From NCBI GenBank assembly GCA_035310015.1, contig DATGEO010000032.1, forward strand, positions 1-32,134: a DNA stretch of 32,134 nt, read 5' to 3'. The notes under the pieces were generated by a model that worked only from the letters and a program-made list of their open reading frames with translations, did not search any database and was not told the origin of the DNA. Position numbers and translations under genes: made by a program. Of this stretch, positions 1 through 7,056 are shown in pieces. The DNA is from DATGEO01 sp035310015 (GTDB taxonomy: Bacteria > Chloroflexota > Dormibacteria > Dormibacterales > Dormibacteraceae). Each line of letters opens with the position of its first letter. Within the stretch, counting starts at the first letter, position 1.

Positions 1-1
1 C

Positions 2-1000
2 GGCATGCCGCTCCGCCACGCCGAGCACCTCTGCCCCCAGGCGAGCTTTCTGCCGCCGGACGAGGAGGCCTCGAGCCGCCTGCGCGAGCTGCTCGCCTCC
101 GCGCTGTACGACCTCGCGCCGGTGGTCGAGGTCCGAGTCGACGGCGTCGCCTGGCTCGACCTGGCAGGTGTGCCGTCGAACGCCGGGGCGATTCGCGAAG
201 CCCGCCGCCGGCTGCGAGCCGCGGTCGGACTCGAGCCGCGGCTCGGACTCGCATCCGGGCCGTTCACCGCGCGCCTGGCGGCCGCGCAGGCACGGCCGGG
301 ACGGCTGCTGCGCGTCGACGCCGCGCGCGCTTTCCTCGCGCCTCTGTCTTCGCGCGTGCTTGCTCTCGACCCCGAGCAGATGGAGCGGCTCGACCTGCTC
401 GGGCTGCGCACGCTCGGCGAGGTCGCGGCGATCGGCCCGCGGGAGCTCGAGAGCCAGCTCGGTCCCGACGGCCGCCGCGCCGTGCTGCTCGCGCGCGGGC
501 TGGAGCCGGACGTGCTGGAGCCGTGGCGGCCTCCGCTCTTCACGAGAGCGCACCGCCAGTTCGAGCCTCCGGTCGAAGACCGGGAGGCGCTGCTGTTCGT
601 CTCCCGCGCGCTGTGCGGCGACCTGGCGGAGGAGCTCGGGCTTCGCGGCGCCGCCGCCAAGCAGGTGCGCGTGCGGCTGCGCTTCGAGGACGCCGAACCC
701 GAGGTGCGCGAATCGCTCGTGCGCCATCCGCTGAGCAGCGCCGCGGAGCTGTTCGGGCTCATCGGTGCGTGGATCAAGGAATGGAGCCCCCGCGCGCCGA
801 TCACCGAGCTGTGGATCGAGCTGCCCGTGCTAGAAGGCGCCGGCCGGAGGCAAATGCGGTTGTGGTCGGGCGGCGACGGAACGTCGGAGGAGGTGCTCGC
901 CGCGCTCGAGCGGCTGCAGGAGCGCCACGGCGACGGCATCGTTCGCCGGCCTCGGCCTGCGCTTCTCACCTCCCCGCTCGTCACGCAGCGATTCGCGTGA
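2..1000 (+). CDS. imuB: ImuB-like Y-family polymerase homologue, C-terminal part (5' end outside window)
   Basis: The reading frame is already open at base 2 and the first residues (GMPLRHAEHLCPQ) match an internal stretch of Y-family polymerases, so the start lies upstream of the window. The visible 332 residues hold the end of the palm-like region (RLGLASGPFTARLAAAQA), a helix-hairpin-helix-like segment (LLGLRTLGEVAAIGPREL, about residues 130-147) and the little-finger/C-terminal region. ImuB proteins are catalytically dead Y-family members that bridge DnaE2 to the sliding clamp in damage-induced mutagenesis; the polymerase active-site residues would lie upstream, so loss of catalysis cannot be checked here. 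The stop codon overlaps the start of the DUF6504 gene (ATGA), and dnaE2 lies 2 kb downstream on the same strand. An active DinB-type polymerase is the alternative, less likely given the neighbours. Confidence 0.82.
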   Translation, partial: GMPLRHAEHLCPQASFLPPDEEASSRLRELLASALYDLAPVVEVRVDGVAWLDLAGVPSNAGAIREARRRLRAAVGLEPRLGLASGPFTARLAAAQARPGRLLRVDAARAFLAPLSSRVLALDPEQMERLDLLGLRTLGEVAAIGPRELESQLGPDGRRAVLLARGLEPDVLEPWRPPLFTRAHRQFEPPVEDREALLFVSRALCGDLAEELGLRGAAAKQVRVRLRFEDAEPEVRESLVRHPLSSAAELFGLIGAWIKEWSPRAPITELWIELPVLEGAGRRQMRLWSGGDGTSEEVLAALERLQERHGDGIVRRPRPALLTSPLVTQRFA

Positions 1001-1248
1001 TGACGAGGCTGCTGACGCCCCCCACGCCAGTGATGGTCGCGCTGCGGCCTGGGGGCATCCCCGCGCTGATCTCGGGCGCGTGGTCGGGAACGCTCGACCC
1101 GATCGCGCGCTGGAAGGTCGAGACCGAATGGTGGGACGAGCCGGTCGTGCGCGAGTACTGGAAGGTGCTGCTCAACAGCACGGTCCTGTGCGAGCTGTAC
1201 CACGACCTCGCCGTCGACGAATGGTTCGTCGAGCGGGTCTATGACTGA
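1000..1248 (+). CDS. DUF6504 family protein (82 aa)
   Basis: The ATG overlaps the imuB stop as ATGA, so the two genes are probably translationally coupled. The product is 82 residues. It has the pattern I associate with DUF6504: a Pro/Gly-rich N-terminal strand (PGGIPALISGAWSG), then a Trp-rich core (WKVETEWWDEPVVREYWKVLL) and a C-terminus of the type LCELYHD...WFVERVYD. Members of this family commonly sit between imuB and dnaE2 in actinobacterial mutagenesis cassettes; their biochemical function is not known to me. The gene is followed 7 bp later by two tandem hairpins that may end the imuB transcript. Confidence 0.7.
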   Translation: MTRLLTPPTPVMVALRPGGIPALISGAWSGTLDPIARWKVETEWWDEPVVREYWKVLLNSTVLCELYHDLAVDEWFVERVYD

Positions 1249-1255
1249 GGCGCTT

Positions 1256-1301
1256 CCCTCTCCCGCTCTGGGCGAGAGGGTCAGGGTGATCCCTTCCCTG
1301 A
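1256..1301. repeat. Two tandem hairpins, CT/GA-rich palindromic repeat
   Basis: The first inverted repeat pairs CCCTCTC (1256-1262) with GAGAGGG (1274-1280). The second pairs TCAGGG (1281-1286) with CCCTGA (1296-1301). They begin 7 bp after the DUF6504 stop. They resemble the short CCCTCTCCC/GGGAGAGGG palindromic repeats scattered between genes in many high-GC genomes, and could also stop the imuB transcript, although there is no T-tract. The gene fragment begins immediately after the second hairpin. Confidence 0.6.
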
Positions 1302-1320
1302 CAACGAGATCGTCGAGATC

Positions 1321-1662
1321 GTGATACGGCGGCTGGAAACCGGACGCACGCTGGGGGTCCAGGTCAAGACGGTTCAACTAAAGGATCGGCGTGGATACGG
1401 ACACGTTCTGGTCAATCGCGCGAGTTTCGTCGCTGCCCCGTCCACCATGGTCGTGGCGTTGGCGTGGGTCAAATCCGAGCTGCGGTTTCACGAGACGTGC
1501 CTGCTCGTGCCGAGCACAGACCTGCCTGGCCTTGCGGGACCGGGTGGCGCGTACTTCGAGCTCCACTTCAGGCCAGAGGGCAGTCGCGAGGAAAGTCGTC
1601 TCGATCGCTATCGCGTACCGCTCGACAGGCTCGCGAGTCGGATTTCGGGCCTGCTCGAATAG
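1321..1662 (+). pseudogene. Gene fragment, possibly the C-terminal part of a PD-(D/E)XK-like protein
   Basis: The frame is open from 1249 to 1662, but coding-like sequence (DNEIVEIVIRRLETGRTLGVQVKTVQ) starts directly after the hairpin repeat at about 1300. No ATG or ribosome-binding site precedes it, and GTG 1321 falls in the middle of what looks like a beta strand. The segment VEIVIRRLETGRTLGVQVKTV followed by YFELHF resembles the strand-turn-strand core of restriction-endonuclease-fold proteins, where a QVKT lysine would be part of the active site; this is a weak fold-level impression. The fragment is bounded on the left by hairpins (1256-1301) and on the right by a dispersed repeat (1674-1696). 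I read it as the remnant of a gene that lost its 5' half. A short intact gene starting at GTG 1321 (113 aa) cannot be excluded. Confidence 0.4.
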
Positions 1663-1673
1663 CGTCGCGGCCA

Positions 1674-1696
1674 GGTCTTAACAAGCTGGGTTGACA
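1674..1696 (-). repeat. Dispersed repeat core, copy C
   Basis: Read on the minus strand this is GTCAACCC, then AGCT, then TGTTAAGACC. It matches 20 of 22 positions of the copy inside dnaE2 (5405-5426) and 19 of 22 of the copy after mutM (26082-26103). Here it is inverted relative to the others and lacks the CT-rich left part. Its terminal TGTCAA, read on the plus strand, is the TTGACA -35 of the promoter of the HNH gene. Confidence 0.65.
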
Positions 1697-1718
1697 CTGG
1701 AACATTTGTTCGTAGCAT
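1691..1718 (+). promoter_or_regulatory. Promoter of the HNH-dnaE2 unit
   Basis: A perfect -35 TTGACA (1691-1696), a 16-bp spacer and a -10 TAGCAT (1713-1718) lie just before the HNH gene. The -10 ends 7 nt before ATG 1726, so transcription would start at or within a base or two of the start codon, giving a leaderless mRNA. It is the only promoter in the window with a full consensus -35 that I found. Confidence 0.7.
1699..1712. promoter_or_regulatory. LexA (SOS) box
   Basis: GGAACATTTGTTCG contains GAAC-N4-GTTC, and read on the other strand (CGAACAAATGTTCC) it fits the Gram-positive/actinobacterial LexA consensus CGAACRNRYGTTYC at every position. It fills the -35/-10 spacer completely, the arrangement expected for a repressor that blocks RNA polymerase. 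DUF222/HNH (13E12-type) genes are known members of the LexA regulon in mycobacteria, which agrees with the gene it precedes. Confidence 0.75.
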
Positions 1719-1725
1719 GGTTCCA

Positions 1726-2961
1726 ATGACCGCCGAAGTGGCCGAAATCCCTACATCTGAGGCGATCCGCGAGCTTGCGGCAGCCGTCGATCGGTTCTGC
1801 ACCAGTCCCGTTCCGGAGTCGCCCGAAGCGATCGGCTGGGAGCTTGTGCATCTCCGCCATCAATGCGACCGCCTCGAGCTTGAGTTTTCCCGCCGGGCCG
1901 CCGCCTTCGCCGCCACTGACGAGTACGACCAGCAGGGTTCGATCTCGCCCATCCACTGGATCCGTCACCACTGCCACATGGGCGGCGGCGCCGCCGCTGA
2001 TCGCATCGCCGTCGGCGAGCTGGCCGGAAGCCTGCCCCAGAGCGTCCATGCAGCCGAGAGCGGAGACATCGGCTTTGCTCACCTTGCCCTGATCGCGCGC
2101 ACCGCCGACGCGGTGCGGACGTCACAAGGAACCCGACTTGACGAGACTGAGCTGCTCGACAAAGCGCTCCTGTTCAGCGTCAGCCGGTTCCGCGACTTCT
2201 GCGACATGGCTCGCCATGCGGCCGACGCCGCACGCTATGTGCGGGGCGAGGTCGCGGCCGTCGAGGCCAGGTCACTGACCATCAAGCCCGGCGAGAACGG
2301 GATGGTCTTCCTTCGTGCGACCCTGGACCCCGAAGGTGGCGCCCTCGTGCGGACGGTGCTCGAGCCTCTGGCCCGGCCAAAAGGTCAGGGCGACGCTCGG
2401 GTGCTGAACCGACGAATGGCCGACGCGCTCGTGGAGCTCGCGGCGCACGCGCTGGACACAAGCTCCCATGGGACCTCGACCCGTGCCCACATCCAGGTCA
2501 CCACCACGCTCGAGACGCTGCTCCAGCGCACCGGTGCGCCCGCAGCCAGCCTCGATCTCTCCATTCCCATCTCGGCGAAGGCCGTGGAGCGCATCGCCTG
2601 CGACTGCAACGTGACCCGCGTGCTCCTCGGAGCCGACTCGATGGTGATCGACGTCGGCCGGTCGACGCGCAAGATCCCAGGGCCGACCCGAAAGGCGCTC
2701 GAGATTCGCGACCGAGGCTGCCGCTGGCCCGGTTGTGACCGGCCGGCCTCGTGGACCGCGGGTCATCACCTCGTGCACTGGACCAGGGGCGGACCGACAG
2801 ACCTGCCGAACCTCGCTCTTCTCTGTCGTCGCCATCACTGGATGGTCCATGAAGGCGGATGGCAGATCGTGCGCGTCGACGGCGGCCAATTCCGCGCGGT
2901 CGCGCCGACGCTGGACTTCTATCAACGGCTCGCCAACGGCACCGCCACGTCCACCGCCTGA
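1726..2961 (+). CDS. DUF222 / 13E12-type HNH endonuclease domain protein
   Basis: The 411-residue product has the two-part plan of the 13E12 repeat family: an N-terminal helical DUF222 region (about 10-290, including the SISPIHWIRHHCHMGGGAAADRI segment) and a C-terminal HNH nuclease module (about 325-375). The module shows C332/C337 (CRWPGC), the His pair H347-H348 (GHHLVHW), N362 (LPNLALLC) and C367 with H370-H371, so zinc ligands and catalytic His/Asn all appear intact. ATG 1726 is chosen because it lies 7 nt after the -10 of an SOS-type promoter; the in-frame ATG at 1717 overlaps that -10. The stop overlaps the dnaE2 start (TGATG), so dnaE2 is probably translated by coupling to this gene. 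The family is often duplicated and mobile-like; its biological role is unknown. The link to damage-induced mutagenesis is inference from promoter and coupling. Confidence 0.85.
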   Translation: MTAEVAEIPTSEAIRELAAAVDRFCTSPVPESPEAIGWELVHLRHQCDRLELEFSRRAAAFAATDEYDQQGSISPIHWIRHHCHMGGGAAADRIAVGELAGSLPQSVHAAESGDIGFAHLALIARTADAVRTSQGTRLDETELLDKALLFSVSRFRDFCDMARHAADAARYVRGEVAAVEARSLTIKPGENGMVFLRATLDPEGGALVRTVLEPLARPKGQGDARVLNRRMADALVELAAHALDTSSHGTSTRAHIQVTTTLETLLQRTGAPAASLDLSIPISAKAVERIACDCNVTRVLLGADSMVIDVGRSTRKIPGPTRKALEIRDRGCRWPGCDRPASWTAGHHLVHWTRGGPTDLPNLALLCRRHHWMVHEGGWQIVRVDGGQFRAVAPTLDFYQRLANGTATSTA

Positions 2962-5900
2962 TGCCCGCGCCTTACGTCGAGCTGCACTGCCACTCCAACT
3001 TTTCGTTTCTCGACGGCGGGTCGCATCCTTTCGAGCTGGCCGCGCGAGCAGCCGAGCTCGAGATGCCGGCGCTCGCGATCACCGACAGCGGCGGCGTCTA
3101 CGGCGCCGTTCGCTTCCTGCAGGCCTGTCGCAAGCTGGGGGTCAAGCCGCTCATCGGCGCGGCGCTCGAGGTGGACGGCGAGGAGGTCGTGCTCATCGCG
3201 CGCAACCTCCGCGGGTACTCGAACCTGTGCCGGCTGCTCACGGTCGCCCACCAGGACCAGCCGAAGGGTGAGGCGCGGGCGCCGCTCGCCACGGTCGCGG
3301 CGCATCGTGGCGACCTCTTCTATCTCAGCGCCACCGACTCAGAGCCCCGACTGCTGGAGCTGCGCGAGGCGCTCGGTGCCGACTGCGTCTTCAGCGAGCT
3401 GCATCACCACCTGAACCCCGAGGACCAGTGGCGGCTCGAGGGCAGGGCCGAGATGGCTCGCCGATGTCGCGTCCCGGTTGTGGCCACGAACCAGGTTCAC
3501 TACCACGACCCTGGGCGCCGAAAGCTGCACGACGTCCTGGTGGCGATCCGCCATCGCGCGACGCTCGAGGAGGCGCGGCCTCATCTCTTCCCCAACGCCG
3601 AGCACCACCTGAAGGGCAGGACGGAGATGCGTCCCCTGTACAAAGGCCACGAAGAGGCGCTGGCCGGACCATGGGACATCGCCCAGCACTGCGACGTCGA
3701 CCTCGACTTCCGCAAGGTCCGGTTCCCCGGCTACCCGGTGCCGGCGGGCGAGACGCCTTTCTCGTACCTGTACAAGCTCTGCTTCGAGGGCGTGCGCGAG
3801 CGCTACCGCCCCATCACCGTCGACGTGACGCGGCGCCTGCAGCGGGAGCTCGAGGTGATCGAGAAGACGGGGCTTGCCGAATTCTTCCTCATCAACTGGG
3901 ACCTGATGCGATTCGCGCGCGAGCACGGCGTGCCCGGACAGGGACGAGGCTCGGCGGCGGACTCGATCGTCGCCTACGTCCTCGGCATCACGCGCGTCGA
4001 TCCTATCGAGCACAACCTGCTGTTCGAACGGTTCCTGCACGAGGAGATGACGAGTACCCCCGACATCGACATCGACTTCTCGACGGCCCACCGCGAGCAG
4101 GTGATCCAGTACATCTACGAGAAGTACGGCTGGGAGCGGACCGGCATGGTCTGCAACGTCGTCACCTTCCAGCCGCGGATGGCGATCCGCCAGGTCGGGA
4201 AGGCGCTCGGATTCTCAGCCGAGCTGCTCGACCGCCTCGCGAAGGGCGTCGACCGCTGGTTCACCGAGGACGTCGAAGACTCGATAAGCGGCGCCGTGCC
4301 ACCGCCCGACATGCGGCCGGAGAGCTGGCAGCACTTTCTTTCGCTGTGCCGGGAGGTGATCGAGTTTCCGCGCCATCTTTCGATCCACAACGGCGGGATG
4401 CTCGTCACCGGCGAACCGCTGGTCGACATCGCCCCGGTCGAGCCCGCGACGATGGAGGGCCGGCGCGTCGTTCAGTTCAACAAAGACGACGTCGAAGACC
4501 TGGGCCTGATCAAGATGGACATGCTGGGGCTGCGCACGCTGTCGGTCGTGGCCGAGGCGCTGGAGCTTGTCCGCGACCGCACCGGCACGCGACCCGACCT
4601 CGACCGGTTGGCGCTCAACGACCCGCGCGTCTACGAGGTCGCGAGCGCCGCAGACACCATCGGCGTGTTCCAGATCGAGTCCCGGGCACAGATGCAGACG
4701 CTGCCCCGGACGCGGCCGCAGTCGTTCAACGACCTGGTGGTGGAGGTCGCGATCATCCGGCCCGGACCGATCCAGGGCAATGCGGTCCATCCGTACATCC
4801 GCCGCAGGCAGGGCCGCGAGCCGGTGACCTACGCGCATCCGCTGCTGGAGCCGATCCTCGAGGACACGCTCGGCGTGATCCTCTACCAGGAGCAGATCAT
4901 CGAGATCGCCATGCACGTCGCCGGGATGCCGCCGAGCAAGGCGGACGGCTTCCGTCGAGCGATGACCCGGCACCTGAACCGGGTGGAGATGTCGTCGCTG
5001 GAGGACGACTTCATCAGCGGGTGCCTCGCGAACGATGTGCCGCGCGAGGTGGCAGACCAGCTGTTCACGGCGGTGCAGGGCTTTGCGGTGTACGGGTTCT
5101 GCCGCTCACACGCGGCGGCTTTTGCGCGGACGTCGTACGAGACGACGTGGCTGAAGGTGTATCACCCGGTGGAGTTCGGGTGCGGGCTGCTGAACAACCA
5201 GCCGATGGGCTTCTACCACCCGAGCGTGCTGGTCGAGGACCTGAAGCGGCACGGGGTGAAGGTGCTGCCCGTCGACATCAACCTCTCGGCGGCGCGGTGC
5301 CTGCCCGAGCGCCTCGCCCCGGCCAAGTCAGACCCTTCCGCGGGCCCTCCCTCTCCCGTCCGGTCCCTCCCCCGCCGGCCAACCTCTTCGAGCGTATCGG
5401 CCGCGTCAACCCCGCCTGTTAAGACCGCTCCCGCCACCCCCGCCGCCACGGCCATCACGCCGGAAGGCCCCGCCGACGACTACGCCATGCGCATCGGCTT
5501 CAACTACGTCCGCGACCTCGGCGAGGAAGGTCGCGGCGCCATCGTCGCCGAGCGCGACCGCGGCGGCGCCTACAAGTCCTTCGACGACTTCCTCGGCCGC
5601 CTCCGCGGCGGGCCCATCGGCCCGCGCGCCGTCCGCAACCTCGTCATGGTCGGCGCCTTCGACCCCCTCGGCCGCCCGCGCCGCGAGCTGCTCTGGGGCT
5701 GGCAGGAGCGCTGGCACGGCCACGGCCTGCGCAAGGGCATCGAGCCTCAGTCCGAGCTCCGGCTCGGCGCGACCGCACCCAGGCTGCCGGCCATCGACGA
5801 CTTCGACGCCAACCAGCTCGAGTACCGCATCTCCGACCTCTCGACCGGCCACCACCTGATCCACTTCTGCCGCGACCGCCTCGAGGCGCTCGGCGCCCTC

Positions 5901-6212
5901 CCGAGCAAGCGCCTGCCCGAGATTCCAAGCGGCTGCACGGTCCGCGCCGCCGGCCTGGTCATCACCCGCCAGGCGCCGTCGACCGCCAACAAGATCCGCT
6001 TCTTCACGCTCGAGGACGAGTTCGGACAAGTCAACGTGACCATCAAGCCCGACGTCTACGAGCGGTATCGCAACATCGCCAACCGCCAGCCCATCCTCGT
6101 CATCGATGGCGTCATGCAGCGCCAGGACGGCGTCTGGTCGATCCTGGCCACGAACATCCAGGCTCTCGAAGGCGTGCCTCGACCGAAGACCCGCTCCCAC
6201 GACTACCGCTGA
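2961..6212 (+). CDS. dnaE2: Error-prone DNA polymerase III alpha subunit DnaE2
   Basis: 1083 residues, normal for DnaE2. DnaE2 copies damaged DNA with ImuB and is the mutagenic polymerase of SOS-type cassettes. The N-terminal PHP domain begins at residue 5 with H9-C-H11 (YVELHCHSNFSF), which fixes the start at ATG 2961. The palm carries the catalytic acids in PDIDIDFS (D368, D370, D372) and KMDMLGL (D520). The fingers/helix-hairpin region and GVILYQEQIIEIA follow, and an OB fold ends the protein (CTVRAAGLVITRQAP...FGQVNVTIKPD). The ATG overlaps the HNH stop, so expression probably depends on the SOS promoter at 1691-1718. Residues about 791-834 are an unusual Pro/Ser/Ala-rich insert between PVDINLSAARC and DYAMRIGFNYV, encoded largely by a dispersed repeat. 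All catalytic motifs flank it intact, so the enzyme is probably functional. Confidence 0.93.
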   Translation: MPAPYVELHCHSNFSFLDGGSHPFELAARAAELEMPALAITDSGGVYGAVRFLQACRKLGVKPLIGAALEVDGEEVVLIARNLRGYSNLCRLLTVAHQDQPKGEARAPLATVAAHRGDLFYLSATDSEPRLLELREALGADCVFSELHHHLNPEDQWRLEGRAEMARRCRVPVVATNQVHYHDPGRRKLHDVLVAIRHRATLEEARPHLFPNAEHHLKGRTEMRPLYKGHEEALAGPWDIAQHCDVDLDFRKVRFPGYPVPAGETPFSYLYKLCFEGVRERYRPITVDVTRRLQRELEVIEKTGLAEFFLINWDLMRFAREHGVPGQGRGSAADSIVAYVLGITRVDPIEHNLLFERFLHEEMTSTPDIDIDFSTAHREQVIQYIYEKYGWERTGMVCNVVTFQPRMAIRQVGKALGFSAELLDRLAKGVDRWFTEDVEDSISGAVPPPDMRPESWQHFLSLCREVIEFPRHLSIHNGGMLVTGEPLVDIAPVEPATMEGRRVVQFNKDDVEDLGLIKMDMLGLRTLSVVAEALELVRDRTGTRPDLDRLALNDPRVYEVASAADTIGVFQIESRAQMQTLPRTRPQSFNDLVVEVAIIRPGPIQGNAVHPYIRRRQGREPVTYAHPLLEPILEDTLGVILYQEQIIEIAMHVAGMPPSKADGFRRAMTRHLNRVEMSSLEDDFISGCLANDVPREVADQLFTAVQGFAVYGFCRSHAAAFARTSYETTWLKVYHPVEFGCGLLNNQPMGFYHPSVLVEDLKRHGVKVLPVDINLSAARCLPERLAPAKSDPSAGPPSPVRSLPRRPTSSSVSAASTPPVKTAPATPAATAITPEGPADDYAMRIGFNYVRDLGEEGRGAIVAERDRGGAYKSFDDFLGRLRGGPIGPRAVRNLVMVGAFDPLGRPRRELLWGWQERWHGHGLRKGIEPQSELRLGATAPRLPAIDDFDANQLEYRISDLSTGHHLIHFCRDRLEALGALPSKRLPEIPSGCTVRAAGLVITRQAPSTANKIRFFTLEDEFGQVNVTIKPDVYERYRNIANRQPILVIDGVMQRQDGVWSILATNIQALEGVPRPKTRSHDYR
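5331..5426 (+). repeat. Dispersed repeat, copy A (in frame inside dnaE2)
   Basis: A CT-rich left part (GCCCTCCCTCTCCC at about 5344, then TCCCTCCCCC) is followed about 40 bp later by CAACCC and TGTTAAGACC ending at 5426. The same two blocks in the same order and orientation occur at 25986-26103, and the right block also at 1674-1696. It is read in frame within dnaE2 as residues about 791-822. The opposite strand carries five runs of at least three G with short loops, a possible G-quadruplex. Confidence 0.7.
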
Positions 6213-6222
6213 ACCCTGCGCC

Positions 6223-6954
6223 ATGATTTCGCTCATGTCGCGACGCCATTGGGAACGCGAGGCCACCAACTGGGCGGCCTGGGCCCGCACTCCCAACTTC
6301 GACGCCTACTGGAGATACGCCCCCGCGTTCTTCGACCTCGTCCCCGCTCCGCGCGACCGCACCCTCGAGGTCGGCTGCGGCGAGGGACGGGTGTCGCGAG
6401 ACCTGGCTGAGCGCGGCCACCGCGTCACCGCAGTCGATGCGACGGCCGCCCTGCTCGCGCTGGCCACGCAGGCCGACCCCAACGGAAGCTACCTCCGATG
6501 TGACGCCGCCGCGCTGCCCTTCGCCGCGGAATCATTTGACCTCGCCGTCTTCTACAACTCGCTGATGGACATCGATGACATGGACCTCAGCCTGCGCGAA
6601 GCGGCGCGAGTCCTCCGCCGCGGCGGCAAGCTGTGCGCGTGCGTCACCCACCCGGTCGCCGACGCAGGGCGATTCGAGTCCGACGCCGCTGACGCTCGCT
6701 TCGTCATCGACGGCAGCTATCTCGGGCCGCGGCGGTGGCTCGACATCCCGGTCATGCGGGACGGCCTGGAAATGAATTTCGCGGGGTGGGCCTACTCCTT
6801 CGAAGGCTATCTCGGCCCCCTCGAAGAGGCGGGCTTTCTTGTCGAAGCCGTCCGCGAGCCGCCATTCAGCGATCCGGCGGCCGGTCCGGCGACGAGCGCC
6901 CAGCGCTGGCGCCGCATCCCCATGTTCCTGATGTGGCGAGCGGTCAAGGCGTAG
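6223..6954 (+). CDS. Class I SAM-dependent methyltransferase
   Basis: A 243-residue protein with a classical Rossmann methyltransferase fold: motif I LEVGCGEG (48-55), the acidic ribose-binding residue in VDA (71-73), a DLAVFYNSLMDIDDM motif IV region and the post-motif VLRRGGKLCACVTHPV. The family is Methyltransf_11/25-like; the substrate cannot be told. It starts 10 bp after dnaE2 and may ride on that transcript. ATG 6223 is preferred; ATG 6235 (239 aa) is equally possible since no ribosome-binding site distinguishes them. The N-terminal segment RRHWEREATNWAAWART and the C-terminal PMFLMWRAVK are typical of small-molecule methyltransferases. Confidence 0.82.
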   Translation: MISLMSRRHWEREATNWAAWARTPNFDAYWRYAPAFFDLVPAPRDRTLEVGCGEGRVSRDLAERGHRVTAVDATAALLALATQADPNGSYLRCDAAALPFAAESFDLAVFYNSLMDIDDMDLSLREAARVLRRGGKLCACVTHPVADAGRFESDAADARFVIDGSYLGPRRWLDIPVMRDGLEMNFAGWAYSFEGYLGPLEEAGFLVEAVREPPFSDPAAGPATSAQRWRRIPMFLMWRAVKA

Positions 6955-7043
6955 AAAGGCCCCGCATTTCAGTCACCACGCCGGGGGCATTTGCGCGAAG
7001 CTATGCGCCACGGACTCGTCTCGGCACTGAACGCAGCAGCCCC

Positions 7044-7052
7044 AAAGGAAGG
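7044..7052 (+). promoter_or_regulatory. Ribosome-binding site deciding the DUF1003 start
   Basis: AAAGGAAGG lies 4-7 nt before ATG 7057. This strong Shine-Dalgarno sequence is rare in the window and selects this ATG over the upstream frame opening at 6991, which lacks one. Confidence 0.65.
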
Positions 7053-7056
7053 TTTC

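Noticed and set aside
1256..1280. Considered as the end of an insertion sequence
   Set aside because: No transposase gene, no matching inverted end nearby and no target duplication was seen; a short palindromic repeat or terminator is the simpler reading.
1717..1725. ATG 1717 as the start of the HNH protein
   Set aside because: It overlaps the -10 TAGCAT, so the base would not be transcribed from this promoter; ATG 1726 fits the 7-nt geometry seen at other genes. If a further upstream promoter exists, 1717 would be possible.
3428..5422. Long alternative frame across dnaE2
   Set aside because: Its Arg/Pro/Ala-rich composition and lack of any motif mark it as a shadow of dnaE2; its end (VNPAC) is simply the dispersed repeat read in another frame.
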